From: an uncultured Roseburia sp.
GTDB lineage: Bacteria > Bacillota > Clostridia > Lachnospirales > Lachnospiraceae
Assembly: GCA_944380515.1 (NCBI GenBank)
Contig: CALWHT010000025.1
Span: 81,551-145,550 of the forward strand
Direction of reading: 5' to 3'
DNA length: 64,000 bases
Part shown: positions 17,035 to 27,100 of the stretch, in pieces
Layout: every line of letters begins with the position of its first letter
Numbering within the stretch: position 1 is the first letter of the stretch
Notes under the pieces: model-generated
What the model saw: only the letters and a program-made list of their open reading frames with translations
Told to the model about the DNA's origin: nothing
The model's database searches: none
Made by a program: the position numbers and the translations under genes

Positions 17035-18213
17035 ATGAACAATTCAAAATATAAAGAACGTGCAGTCTATCTGGACAATGCGGCCACAACGAGGATGTCA
17101 GATGAGGTAAAGGCGGCGATGGAACCGTATTTGAAGGAAAATTTCGGAAATGCATCTACCATTTACGGCTATGGGGAAACTGCAAAGGAGGCGCTTCGGA
17201 ACGCGCGGGAGACGATCGCGGAGACGCTGGAGGCTAAGCCCTCGGAAATTTTTTTTACTTCGGGCGGCTCCGAATCCGACAACTGGGCGGTCAAGTGTAT
17301 TGCGGGAGAGTATAAGCACAAAGGGACTCATATCATCACCAGTAAAATCGAGCACCATGCGATTTTAAATTCCTGCGCCTATCTCGAACAGCTCGGCTAT
17401 GAGGTAACTTATCTGGATGTGGATGAGTACGGCCTTGTTTCTCCCGAAGCGGTTTTTAATGCCATCCGGGACGATACAACGCTGATTACGATTATGTTTG
17501 GGAACAATGAAATCGGAACGATTGAGCCGATTCTGCCAATCGGGAGGATTGCACGGGAGAAGGGCGTGCTGTTCCACACGGATGCGGTACAGGCGTACGC
17601 GCAGATTCCGATTTCGGTACACTGCTATCCGGTGGACCTTTTAAGCGCCAGCGCGCATAAATTCCATGGCCCGAAGGGAACGGGCTTTCTGTATATCCGA
17701 GAGGGCGTAAAAATTCCGTCTTTTATTCACGGAGGAGCCCAGGAAAGCGGAAAACGCGCGGGGACGGAAAACATTCCGGGCATTGTCGGGATGGCAAAGG
17801 CGGCTGAGATTGCTGCGCGCGGAATGCGCAGACGGATTCAGCGGGAGACGATGCTCAGGAATTATCTGCTGGAGAAAGTGACGCACGAAATTTCCGGTGT
17901 ACGTATCAACGGACACCGCACAAGGCGTCTGCCCGGAAATGCGAACTTCAGCATCCGCGGCGTGGACGGCGCCTCACTTTTAATTTTGCTTGACGAGGAC
18001 GGCATCTGTGTCTCCGGGGGGTCCGCCTGCAATACGGGGGAGAGCAGGATTTCCTATGTAATCCGGGAGCTTAAGGTTCCGGAGGAATATGCGGCGGGAA
18101 CCATCCGCATGACGCTTTCCGGGGATACCACGAGAGCCGATATCGACGCGGCGGTAGCGTCGCTGAAACAGAATGTGGCGAGACTCCGGGATGAGCCGTG
18201 CACTCCGGGATGA
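17035..18213 (+). CDS. Cysteine desulfurase, NifS/IscS type
   Basis: A PLP enzyme of 392 residues that takes sulfur from cysteine for Fe-S clusters or thiolation. YLDNAATTRMS opens the protein, the PLP Lys is in SASAHKFHGPKG (about residue 209), and the sulfur-accepting Cys lies in SGGSACNTGE (about 330). No iscU or thiI gene follows, so the acceptor is unknown. The ATG at 17035 has GGAGAG upstream; an in-frame ATG at 17002 adds an unsupported leader. Confidence 0.93.
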   Translation: MNNSKYKERAVYLDNAATTRMSDEVKAAMEPYLKENFGNASTIYGYGETAKEALRNARETIAETLEAKPSEIFFTSGGSESDNWAVKCIAGEYKHKGTHIITSKIEHHAILNSCAYLEQLGYEVTYLDVDEYGLVSPEAVFNAIRDDTTLITIMFGNNEIGTIEPILPIGRIAREKGVLFHTDAVQAYAQIPISVHCYPVDLLSASAHKFHGPKGTGFLYIREGVKIPSFIHGGAQESGKRAGTENIPGIVGMAKAAEIAARGMRRRIQRETMLRNYLLEKVTHEISGVRINGHRTRRLPGNANFSIRGVDGASLLILLDEDGICVSGGSACNTGESRISYVIRELKVPEEYAAGTIRMTLSGDTTRADIDAAVASLKQNVARLRDEPCTPG

Positions 18214-18233
18214 GTGCTCCTGCTGCCAGAAAG

Positions 18234-18262
18234 TTTTTTCTGCCGGAAAGGTATGCTATAAT
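18234..18262 (+). promoter_or_regulatory. Probable promoter of the HAD phosphatase
   Basis: A perfect TATAAT (18257-18262) lies 27 bp before the ATG; a T-rich -35 region about 17 bp upstream matches poorly. Confidence 0.5.
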
Positions 18263-18288
18263 GGAAGAAAAAGAAAAGAGGACATAAG

Positions 18289-18936
18289 ATGTATTATTTC
18301 ATGGACCTTGACGGGACCGTTACGGACTCGAAGGAAGGAATTACAAAATCGGTAGCGTATGCGCTCCGGCGGTTCGGAATCAGTGTTGACAATTTAGATA
18401 CGCTGGAGGTATTTATCGGGCCGCCGCTTGCCGATTCTTTTCGGGAGTATTACGGCTTTGACGAGGAGCAGGCTGCGGCTGCGGTCGAGGCATACAGGGA
18501 GTATTTCAGGGCGCAGGGGATTTTTGAAAACGTCCTGTATGACGGGATGCGGGAGCTTTTGGAACATGTAACGGAGCGCGGAGTGAAGGTGGTGCTGGCA
18601 ACTTCAAAGCCGGAGCCGTTTGCAAAACAGATTCTGGAATATTTTGACTTGCTGAAATATTTTTCTTTTGTGGCGGGCAGCACGCTGGATGGAAAACGCA
18701 GCAGAAAAGGGGATGTGATACGCTATGCGCTGGAGTCGATTGGCATCGCGCCGCAGGAGGCGGTGATGATCGGGGACAGGAAACATGATGTGATTGGCGC
18801 CAAAGAAAACAAAATGAAATCTGTCGGGGTGCTCTATGGCTACGGAGACCGGGCGGAGTTAGAAGCCGCGGGTGCGGACTGGCTGGCAGAGGACGTGCGC
18901 GGACTGGAGGTACTGCTGCAAAATCTGGCAAAGTAA
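18289..18936 (+). CDS. HAD family hydrolase, phosphoglycolate phosphatase-like
   Basis: A 215-residue HAD phosphatase with nucleophile motif DLDGTVTDSKEG at residues 5-16, a helical cap (residues about 16-90), motif II LATSKPEPFA and motif III/IV MIGDRKHDVIGAKENKM. It resembles Gph/PpaX-type enzymes; the substrate (phosphoglycolate, pyrophosphate or another small phosphate ester) cannot be fixed from sequence. Confidence 0.9.
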   Translation: MYYFMDLDGTVTDSKEGITKSVAYALRRFGISVDNLDTLEVFIGPPLADSFREYYGFDEEQAAAAVEAYREYFRAQGIFENVLYDGMRELLEHVTERGVKVVLATSKPEPFAKQILEYFDLLKYFSFVAGSTLDGKRSRKGDVIRYALESIGIAPQEAVMIGDRKHDVIGAKENKMKSVGVLYGYGDRAELEAAGADWLAEDVRGLEVLLQNLAK

Positions 18937-18962
18937 AAATAAGTTGAAGTGAAGTACATATT

Positions 18963-19019
18963 AAAAAAGATGTCCCCAACTATGAATGTTGAAATTCATA
19001 GTTTGGAACATCCTTTTTG
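18963..19019. terminator. Bidirectional intrinsic terminator
   Basis: An imperfect stem of about 22 bp with central arms AACTATGAAT/ATTCATAGTT, flanked by A6 on one side and T5 on the other. It lies between the converging HAD and ABC-F genes and fits termination in both directions. Confidence 0.88.
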
Positions 19020-19054
19020 CTTTGCAGGAACATGGACAAGCCGGGCGGCGCTTT

Positions 19055-20695
19055 TCAGTTATCATTCTCATCGTCCGAGGACATATTGTAAACCTGGCGT
19101 TTTCTTGCCATCTCATCATTTTCAAGATATTCATCGTAGGTGGAAACCTTATCGATAAACGTTCCGTCCGGCAGAAACTCGATAATTCTGTTCGCCGTCG
19201 TCTGTACGACCTGATGGTCGCGGGATGCAAACAGGATAACGCCCGGGAATTTAATCAGTCCGTTGTTTAACGCCGTGATGGATTCCATATCCAGATGGTC
19301 GGTAGGCTCATCTAAAATCAGGACATTGCTCGCCATAATCATCATGCGGGAGAGCAGTACGCGTACCTTTTCGCCTCCGGAGAGCACGCGCATTTTCTTT
19401 GTTCCGTCCTCTCCGGCAAAGAGCATGCGCCCCAGAAAGCCGCGGACATAGGTGGCGTCTTTGATTTCCGAGAACTGGGTCAGCCAGTCTACGATAACCA
19501 TATCCGTGTCAAAAATTTCGGTGTTATCCTTCGGGAAATAGGACTGGCTGGTGGTAACGCCCCACTTGTAGGAGCCGGAATCCGGTTCCATCTCCCCGGT
19601 AAGAATCTTAAAGAGCGTTGTCTTTGCCAGTTCGTTTCCGCCCACAAATGCAATCTTATCATCATGGCCTACGATAAAAGATACATTGTCGAGCACCTTT
19701 ACGCCGTCAATCGTCTTTGTAATTCCCTCGACGGTGAGCACCTCATTTCCGATTTCACGGCTGGGGCGGAAATCGATATAGGGATATTTTCGGCTGGAAG
19801 GACGGATTTCATCGAGCTGAATTTTTTCCAGCGCACGCTTCCTCGAGGTCGCCTGCTTGGATTTGGAGGCGTTTGCCGAGAAGCGGGAAATGAACTCCTG
19901 CAGCTCTTTGATTTTTTCTTCCTTTTTCTTGTTTGCTTCCTTCATCTGTTTTACAAGAAGCTGACTGGATTCATACCAGAAATCATAGTTTCCGGCGTAG
20001 AGCTGAATTTTTCCGTAATCAATGTCCGCGATATTGGTGCAGACCTTATTGAGAAAATAACGGTCATGGGAAACCACGATGACGGTGTTCTCGAAATTAA
20101 TTAAAAATTCCTCCAGCCAGTTGATCGCGTCGAGGTCCAGATGGTTGGTAGGCTCATCCAAAAGCAGAATGTCCGGATTGCCGAACAGCGCCTGGGCGAG
20201 CAGCACCTTGACCTTTAAGGCGCCCGGCAAATCCGCCATGAGGGTGTAATGCTCCTCGGTAGGGATTCCGAGACCGTTTAAAAGCGTGGCGGCATCGGAT
20301 TCCGCGTTCCAGCCGTCCATGTCGGCAAACTCAGCCTCCAGCTCGCTGGCGCGGATCCCGTCCTCGTCCGTGAAGTCTTCCTTCATATAAATGGCGTCTT
20401 TTTCCTTCATAATATCATAAAGACGCTTATTTCCCATAATGACGGTATCAAGAACCGTGTATTGGTCATATTTAAAATGATCCTGCTGTAAGAAAGAGAG
20501 ACGCTGTCCCGGCGTAATTACGACGTCGCCGTTCGTCGGCTCAAGCTGACCGGATAAAATCTTTAAAAAGGTAGACTTTCCGGCGCCGTTTGCACCAATC
20601 AGACCGTAGCAGTTCCCCTCCGTAAATTTGATATTTACATCCTCAAACAGGGCTTTTTTTCCGATACGCAGTGTAACGTTATTTGCACTAATCAT
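19055..20695 (-). CDS. ABC-F family ATPase, YkpA/YbiT-like
   Basis: A soluble twin-ABC protein of 546 residues without membrane domains, of the translation-linked ABC-F class. The first domain has Walker A GANGAGKST and LDEPTNHLDL; the second has signature LSGGEKVRVLLSRM and LDEPTDHLDM. The second Walker A reads GGNELAKTT instead of GxxGxGKST, a departure I believe recurs in this subfamily. The linker carries the lysine-rich KKKEEKIKELQEF segment. C-terminus is acidic (SSDDENDN). Probably housekeeping rather than resistance; compare the Lsa-like protein at 41.2 kb. Confidence 0.9.
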   Translation of the reverse strand: MISANNVTLRIGKKALFEDVNIKFTEGNCYGLIGANGAGKSTFLKILSGQLEPTNGDVVITPGQRLSFLQQDHFKYDQYTVLDTVIMGNKRLYDIMKEKDAIYMKEDFTDEDGIRASELEAEFADMDGWNAESDAATLLNGLGIPTEEHYTLMADLPGALKVKVLLAQALFGNPDILLLDEPTNHLDLDAINWLEEFLINFENTVIVVSHDRYFLNKVCTNIADIDYGKIQLYAGNYDFWYESSQLLVKQMKEANKKKEEKIKELQEFISRFSANASKSKQATSRKRALEKIQLDEIRPSSRKYPYIDFRPSREIGNEVLTVEGITKTIDGVKVLDNVSFIVGHDDKIAFVGGNELAKTTLFKILTGEMEPDSGSYKWGVTTSQSYFPKDNTEIFDTDMVIVDWLTQFSEIKDATYVRGFLGRMLFAGEDGTKKMRVLSGGEKVRVLLSRMMIMASNVLILDEPTDHLDMESITALNNGLIKFPGVILFASRDHQVVQTTANRIIEFLPDGTFIDKVSTYDEYLENDEMARKRQVYNMSSDDENDN

Positions 20696-20858
20696 AACTG
20701 TCGTTCTCCTGATTCCTTTTTATTTCAGTGTTTTCTGTGATTACATCAACTCGTATCATACTAGAAAAGTGAAAAGATTGCAACTGAAACTTCCTATTAA
20801 GAGTGTGATTTGCTATAATAAAGATTACAGGGGTAAACGGCACAAGGAGATAATTGCT

Positions 20859-23800
20859 ATGGAGAGAGAAGAATTTGAGCAGTTTGCGGCAGAACTGCCG
20901 GTGGGGATTGTAGTTCTGAAGGGCGGAAGGAGTCTGAGGGCGGATACCGCAAATGAAGAATTTCTGCGGATGACTGGATATCCGCGGGAGCTTTTAGGCT
21001 CCGGAAAAGATTTTATAGAATGTGTCTGGCCGGCGGATGCGGGAGCTTTTGAAGATGCCATTGAGAAGTGCAGGGAGCAAAAGGGTACGCAGGAATTTGA
21101 GGCGCGGATTCTTTCGGCAGACGGGCAGCTGCGATGGCTGATGTTTCAGTGCCGTCTGTATTATTATAAGGACGCGGTGCCCTACTATATGCTGGTAAGC
21201 TGGGATATCAGCGCGCGCAAGGAGCTGGAGGATGAGCTGCGGCTGTTAAACGAGCAGTATGAAATGCTGGAGGAAGTGGCAGACGATTTTCCGTTTGTGT
21301 TTGATGTACAGCAGCAGAGATTCCGTGTTCCCTATAAATATCACAGAAGCGGCAAGGTTTTGGACCCGGAGCAGAAATATATGAGCCTGGAGCAGGGGCT
21401 TGGCGATATCCATGAGGAGGAGCGGGAGGCTTACCGGAACATGATTTGCATAGCATCGGAGCGGGAAGTCTCGGGTTCTATCGACTATCGCATGAATGTG
21501 GCGCCGGAGGGAAGGACGCCTGTCTATACCTGGTATCGGACGGTATACCGGAGTATTCAGGGCGCAAACGGCAAAATTCTGCGCATCATCGGAAGGAGTT
21601 ACGACATCAGCTCCGACAGAAGGATTCAGGAGCGCCTTACGGAGGAGGTAAGGCTTGACCCGTTGACACGGCTGCTGAATAAGGTGGAAACGGGAGAGGA
21701 GGTACGCCGGTACATTTCCGCGGCTCCGGCCGGAACGCACGTCCTGTTCCTGATTGATATTGATAATTTTAAACGGATTAATGATACCTTCGGTCATACG
21801 GTCGGCGATATGGTGATTGCCGATATCGCGCAGATGATAAAGGAGCGGTTCCGCAGCAGCGATATTGTAGGCAGGGTTGGCGGAGACGAATTTCTTGTTT
21901 TTATGAAAAATACGACGCTTGAAGACGCGGTGGAAAAAGCCCATCAGCTTTGCAGCAGCGGTGATAAGCAGCTTGTGGGGGACGATACGGTCATCAGTGT
22001 TACCATGAGCGTAGGCCTCGCGGTTTACGGGGTGGACGGGGATGATTACGCAGAGCTGTTTGAAATGGCGGACCGTGCCATGTACCAGATTAAAAAAAGC
22101 GGCAAGAGCAATTATTCGTTTGCCGGTGACGGGGAGCACGGCGGATTTGACGGAGACCGAAAGGAACGGTTGATAGAGGCGGATTTTGAGCGCCGGCAGG
22201 AGGCAGACAAAGAGTTTTTGAACGTAGCGTTTTCCCTGCTGTCCCATGCCAGGGACATCAACGGCTCGCTGAATGTACTGCTGGAGCAGATTGGGAAAAA
22301 ATATCATATGGATATGGTGGCGGTGTTCGAGCACGGGCAGGACGGAAAGCAGCCGACACTCACAAATTATTGGAACAGCAGCGGGCTGCTTGCGGATAAA
22401 AAGGCATTAAAACGGGCTGTTATGGAGCTTGAGGATGCTGCTGTCGGCGAACTGGAGATTTTGGGAGCGGCCGGGACAGAGAGCGGCCGGGTTGTTCTGG
22501 AAGACCGCGGGAGCGGGGAAAATAATATCCGCCGGCTTGCGGGGATCAAATTTGAGTATGCCGGAAGCGGAGTGGGAGGGCTTTACCTTGGAACCGGAAA
22601 GACCGGGGAGTTTCTGCGCAAATCGGACCGGATGACGCTCTGCGAGCTCGGCAGGGTTGTGGCGGTTTTTGTGTCTCTGCGGAATAAGCTGCGGGACGAC
22701 CAGAAGGAAATACGTCATTTACAGGATCGTGATAAGCTGACGGGACTCTATAATCTGGAGGCCTTTCGGCTTCGGGTGGAGCGGATTTTAAGCAAAGAGA
22801 GGAAAAACGGCAGCGGAGAGACAAAATACGCTCTGGTGCATGTAGACATCAACAAATTTTCCTACGTCAACGAGAATTTCGGTCAGCAGGTGGGCGACAA
22901 CATTTTAAAGGAATTTGCGCACGTGCTTGGGGAAGCGGCAAATATAGCGGCTGCCTGCCGGATGTATTCCGATTACTTTGTTGTGCTTGCCTCGGGCAAA
23001 AGCAGGGAGGAGCTTGCGGCAAAGGTCGCGGAGGGAAACAATCTGTTTGAAAAGAGGCTGAAAATCAAATATCCTGCCGGAAGCCTAAGGCTGTCAACCG
23101 GCATCTATTTTATCGAGGATTACGCGGAAAACTTTGACGCTATCTTAGAGAGCGCCAATCTGGCGCGCAAGCATATGAAGGAGCAGGGAAACGGCGGTAT
23201 TGCCATATATAAAGACGAGATGCGCAAAAAGCGCGACAACGAGATTCAGATTACCGGAAGATTCTACGGGGCGCTTCAGAAGGGAGAGCTTGAGCTTTTC
23301 CTTCAGCCGAAATTCCTGTTGCATGAGAGAAAAATGTACGGCGCCGAGGCGCTTGCAAGGTGGCGCCTGAAATCGGGAGAGCTGATGCTGCCGGCCCAGT
23401 TTATACCGGCGCTGGAAAACATGGGCTACATCGTTGATCTGGATTTTTACATCTTTGAGCAGCTTCTGCGCGTGATGCGCAAATGGAAAAAGGCCGGCAG
23501 AGAATTATTTACCATTTCGACCAATTTTTCCAGACGGAATTTTGAGGACGGCGGGCAGGGCTTTCTGGAACGGCTGCTCGAGCTGACGGAGCGTTATCAG
23601 GCGTCGCCGGGGCAGATTGAAATTGAAGTGACGGAGAGCGTGGTCGCGGAAAATCTCCGCAGCTTAAAGGAGGTTCTAACCCGACTTGGGGAGCTGGGCT
23701 ATCGGATTGCCATTGATGATTTCGGAACGGGCTATTCTTCCTTAAGCGTTCTGTTGGAAATCCCGGCGGATGTGGTTAAAATAGATAAAAGCTTTACGGA

Positions 23801-24002
23801 GCGGATTAATGTCGAAGAACAGCGCGCTTTCGTTTCACAGATGGGGCAGTTTATCCATTCCGCAAAGGAAGCTGTCATTTTTGAGGGGATTGAGACGGAG
23901 GAGCAGCTTAAATTCCTCCGGGACTGCGGTTTCCTGTACGGCCAGGGCTATCTGTTCGACAAACCGCTTCCGGTGGAAGAGTTTGAAAGAAAATATATCT
24001 GA
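20859..24002 (+). CDS. PAS-GGDEF-GAF-like-(degenerate GGDEF)-EAL cyclic-di-GMP protein
   Basis: A large 1047-residue signalling protein. Order seen: PAS (about 5-120), a second PAS-like region (about 130-250), a GGDEF domain with intact VGGDEF (about 260-420), a GAF-like region (about 440-600), a second GGDEF-like domain in which the motif is SDYF (about 610-770), and a C-terminal EAL domain. The EAL domain keeps GAEALARW, the NFS, EVTES, IDDFGTG, KIDKSF, EGIET and GQGYLF motifs, so phosphodiesterase activity is likely; the first GGDEF may be active or bind GTP. No membrane segment is seen. The ATG at 20859 has AAGGAG; longer readings overlap the divergent ABC-F gene. Confidence 0.9.
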   Translation: MEREEFEQFAAELPVGIVVLKGGRSLRADTANEEFLRMTGYPRELLGSGKDFIECVWPADAGAFEDAIEKCREQKGTQEFEARILSADGQLRWLMFQCRLYYYKDAVPYYMLVSWDISARKELEDELRLLNEQYEMLEEVADDFPFVFDVQQQRFRVPYKYHRSGKVLDPEQKYMSLEQGLGDIHEEEREAYRNMICIASEREVSGSIDYRMNVAPEGRTPVYTWYRTVYRSIQGANGKILRIIGRSYDISSDRRIQERLTEEVRLDPLTRLLNKVETGEEVRRYISAAPAGTHVLFLIDIDNFKRINDTFGHTVGDMVIADIAQMIKERFRSSDIVGRVGGDEFLVFMKNTTLEDAVEKAHQLCSSGDKQLVGDDTVISVTMSVGLAVYGVDGDDYAELFEMADRAMYQIKKSGKSNYSFAGDGEHGGFDGDRKERLIEADFERRQEADKEFLNVAFSLLSHARDINGSLNVLLEQIGKKYHMDMVAVFEHGQDGKQPTLTNYWNSSGLLADKKALKRAVMELEDAAVGELEILGAAGTESGRVVLEDRGSGENNIRRLAGIKFEYAGSGVGGLYLGTGKTGEFLRKSDRMTLCELGRVVAVFVSLRNKLRDDQKEIRHLQDRDKLTGLYNLEAFRLRVERILSKERKNGSGETKYALVHVDINKFSYVNENFGQQVGDNILKEFAHVLGEAANIAAACRMYSDYFVVLASGKSREELAAKVAEGNNLFEKRLKIKYPAGSLRLSTGIYFIEDYAENFDAILESANLARKHMKEQGNGGIAIYKDEMRKKRDNEIQITGRFYGALQKGELELFLQPKFLLHERKMYGAEALARWRLKSGELMLPAQFIPALENMGYIVDLDFYIFEQLLRVMRKWKKAGRELFTISTNFSRRNFEDGGQGFLERLLELTERYQASPGQIEIEVTESVVAENLRSLKEVLTRLGELGYRIAIDDFGTGYSSLSVLLEIPADVVKIDKSFTERINVEEQRAFVSQMGQFIHSAKEAVIFEGIETEEQLKFLRDCGFLYGQGYLFDKPLPVEEFERKYI

Positions 24003-24034
24003 GGATTGCACTTGTTTTTGTACAGACGAAAGCC

Positions 24035-24063
24035 TTTTCATTTCCAAAATTATATGCTAAAAT
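24035..24063 (+). promoter_or_regulatory. Probable promoter of nifJ
   Basis: TTTTCA (24035-24040) and TAAAAT (24058-24063) with a 17-bp spacer, giving a leader of about 100 nt that ends in a strong AAGGAGG. No Rex-type operator was recognised. Confidence 0.5.
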
Positions 24064-24166
24064 GTGACTTAGGTCGATAAATTGTACCCTTTTGCGTTTT
24101 TCACACAGGAGTGCGGCGGGGTGCGGTATGACATTCTATTTTTTTAAGAATAAGGAGGAATAAGTA

Positions 24167-27100
24167 ATGTCCAGAGCAAAACAGTCAATGGACGGTAATA
24201 CAGCAGCAGCGCATGTGGCCTATGCGTTTACTGATGTTGCGGCTATTTACCCAATTACACCATCCAGTCCGATGGCAGATACGGTAGACCAGTGGTCTGC
24301 AGCAGGACAGGAAAATATTTTCGGCAATCAGGTGAAAGTAGTAGAGATGGAGTCTGAGGCCGGCGCAGCGGGTGCTGTTCACGGTTCCCTTGCGGCAGGT
24401 GCACTGACCACTACCTTTACGGCTTCCCAGGGACTTCTGTTGATGATCCCCAATATGTATAAGATTGCAGGCGAGCAGCTTCCGTGCGTATTTGATGTAT
24501 CCGCACGTACCGTAGCGACTCAGTCCTTAAATATTTTCGGTGACCACAGTGACGTGTATGCCTGCCGTCAGACAGGTTTCGCAATGTTATGTGAGACCAA
24601 CCCACAGGAAGTTATGGACTTAAGCCCGGTTGCGCATCTTGCATCCATCGAGGGCAAGGTTCCGTTCATCAACTTCTTTGACGGATTCCGTACCTCCCAT
24701 GAGATTCAGAAGATTGAGAAGTGGGATTACGCAGACTTAAAGGAAATGTGCAACATGGATGCGGTGAAAGCATTCCGCGCGCATGCGTTGAATCCGGAGC
24801 ATCCGGCTATGCGCGGTTCTCACGAGAACGGAGACGTTTTCTTCCAGCATCGTGAGGCATGCAACACTGTATACAATGAGCTTCCGGCTATCGTAGAGAA
24901 GTACATGGCAAAGATTAACGAGAAGCTCGGAACCAACTACGATCTGTTCAACTACTACGGAGCAGAGGATGCGGACCGCGTTATCGTAGCGATGGGTTCC
25001 GTAAATGACGTTGCGGAAGAAGTGATCGATTACCTGACCGCAAGAGGTGAGAAGGTCGGCTTGATCAAGGTTCGTCTGTACCGTCCGTGGGTATCTGAGG
25101 CATTCTTAAAGGTGCTTCCGAAGACGGTAAAGAAGGTTGCTGTTCTTGACAGAACAAAAGAGCCGGGCGCACTTGGCGATCCGTTATACCTGGACGTTGC
25201 CGCTACGCTCCGCGAGGCTGGTCTTGACGCAATCGTACTGACCGGCGGACGTTACGGACTCGGTTCCAAGGATACGCCGCCTTCCAGCTTGTTCGCAGTA
25301 TATAAGGAGCTGGAGAAAGACGCTCCGAAAGCACGTTTCACCATCGGTATCGTGGATGACGTGACAAACTTAAGCCTTCCGGAGGTAAAACCTGCACCGA
25401 TTACGGCTGCTGAGGGAACCGTAGAGTGTAAGTTCTGGGGTCTCGGCGGAGACGGTACCGTAGGTGCAAACAAGAACTCCACGAAGATTATCGGTGACCA
25501 TACCGACAAATATATCCAGGCATACTTCCAGTATGACTCCAAGAAGACCGGCGGTATCACGATTTCTCACTTAAGATTCGGTGATAAGCCGATCAGAAGC
25601 CCGTATTACATCAACCAGGCTGACTTTGTTGCCTGCCATAACCCGTCCTATGTGACCAAGGGCTTTAAGATGGTTCAGGATGTAAAGCCGGGCGGAGTAT
25701 TTATGATCAACTGCCAGTGGTCGGATGAGGAATTAGAGCATCATCTGAATGCCGCTGCGAAGAAATACATTGCAGACAACAACATTCAGTTATATACCAT
25801 CAATGCGATCGACAAGGCAATCGAGATCGGTATGGGCAAACGTACCAACACCATCTTACAGTCCGCATTCTTCAAATTGGCGAACGTAATGCCGATCGAT
25901 GAGGCGGTTGATTACATGAAGCAGGCTGCAAAGAAGTCCTACGGCAAGAAGGGCGATGCAGTCGTAGAGATGAACTACAAGGCAATCGACGCAGGTGTGG
26001 ATGCTGTACATAAGGTAGAGGTTCCGGCTTCCTGGTCCAACCCGGCAGCAGATCCGGCTCCGGCAAAATTAACCGGTCGTCCTGAGACGGTTAAGATGGT
26101 AGAGGAGTTAATGAACCCGATTTCCCTGATGGACGGCGATTCCCTTCCGGTTTCCGCATTCATGGGCAATCCGGACGGACAGTTCGAGCACGGTGCGGCT
26201 GCATACGAGAAACGCGGTACTGCGGTAACCGTTCCTACCTGGGACGCTTCCAAGTGTATTCAGTGTAACCAGTGTGCGTTCGTATGTTCCCATGCGACCA
26301 TTCGTCCGTTTATGTTAAGCGAGGACGAGGTAAAGGCAGCTCCGGAGAACATCAAGCTTGCTGATACAAAACCGAAGGCGAGCGAGTACAAATATACCAT
26401 GAGCGTATCTCCGTTAGACTGTATGGGATGCGGCGAGTGTATCACCGTATGTCCGGTGGGCGCAATCGAGATGGTTCCGCAGGAATCCCAGGCAGCAGAG
26501 CAGCCGGTATTCGATTATCTGGTGGCAAATGTTGGCAAGAAGCCTGGCATGCCGGCAGACAATACCGTAAAGGGCTCTCAGTTCAACCAGCCGCTGCTTG
26601 AGTTCTCCGGATCCTGTGCAGGATGTGCAGAGACCTCTTACGCACGCCTGATCACACAGCTGTTTGGTGAGCATATGTACATCAGCAACGCAACGGGATG
26701 TTCCTCTATCTGGGGCGGACCGGCTGCTACTTCACCGTATACGGTAAACAAGGACAGCAAGAAAGGACCGGCATGGGCGAACTCCTTATTCGAGGATAAC
26801 GCGCAGCATGGTCTTGGTATGCAGATTGGTCAGGAGGTACTGCGTGAGCAGGCAATCGCAAGCGCTGAGAAGTGTGCTTCCTCCGACAAGGCAAGCGCTG
26901 AGTTAAAGGCAGCGTTTGACAAGTTCATTGAGACAAAGAATGATACAAAGGCAAATACGCCTGCAACCGAGGCTCTTGTGGCAGAGCTGGAGAAAGCTGC
27001 GGCGGCAGGATGCCCGGATGCGGCAGCTGCACTTGATAAGAAAGATTATCTTGCAAAGAAATCCATCTGGATCTTCGGCGGTGACGGCTGGGCATACGAT

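Noticed and set aside
20628-20858. Upstream extension of the GGDEF/EAL protein
   Set aside because: It would start at TTG inside the divergent ABC-F gene; the ATG at 20859 has a good AAGGAG and starts directly before the PAS domain.
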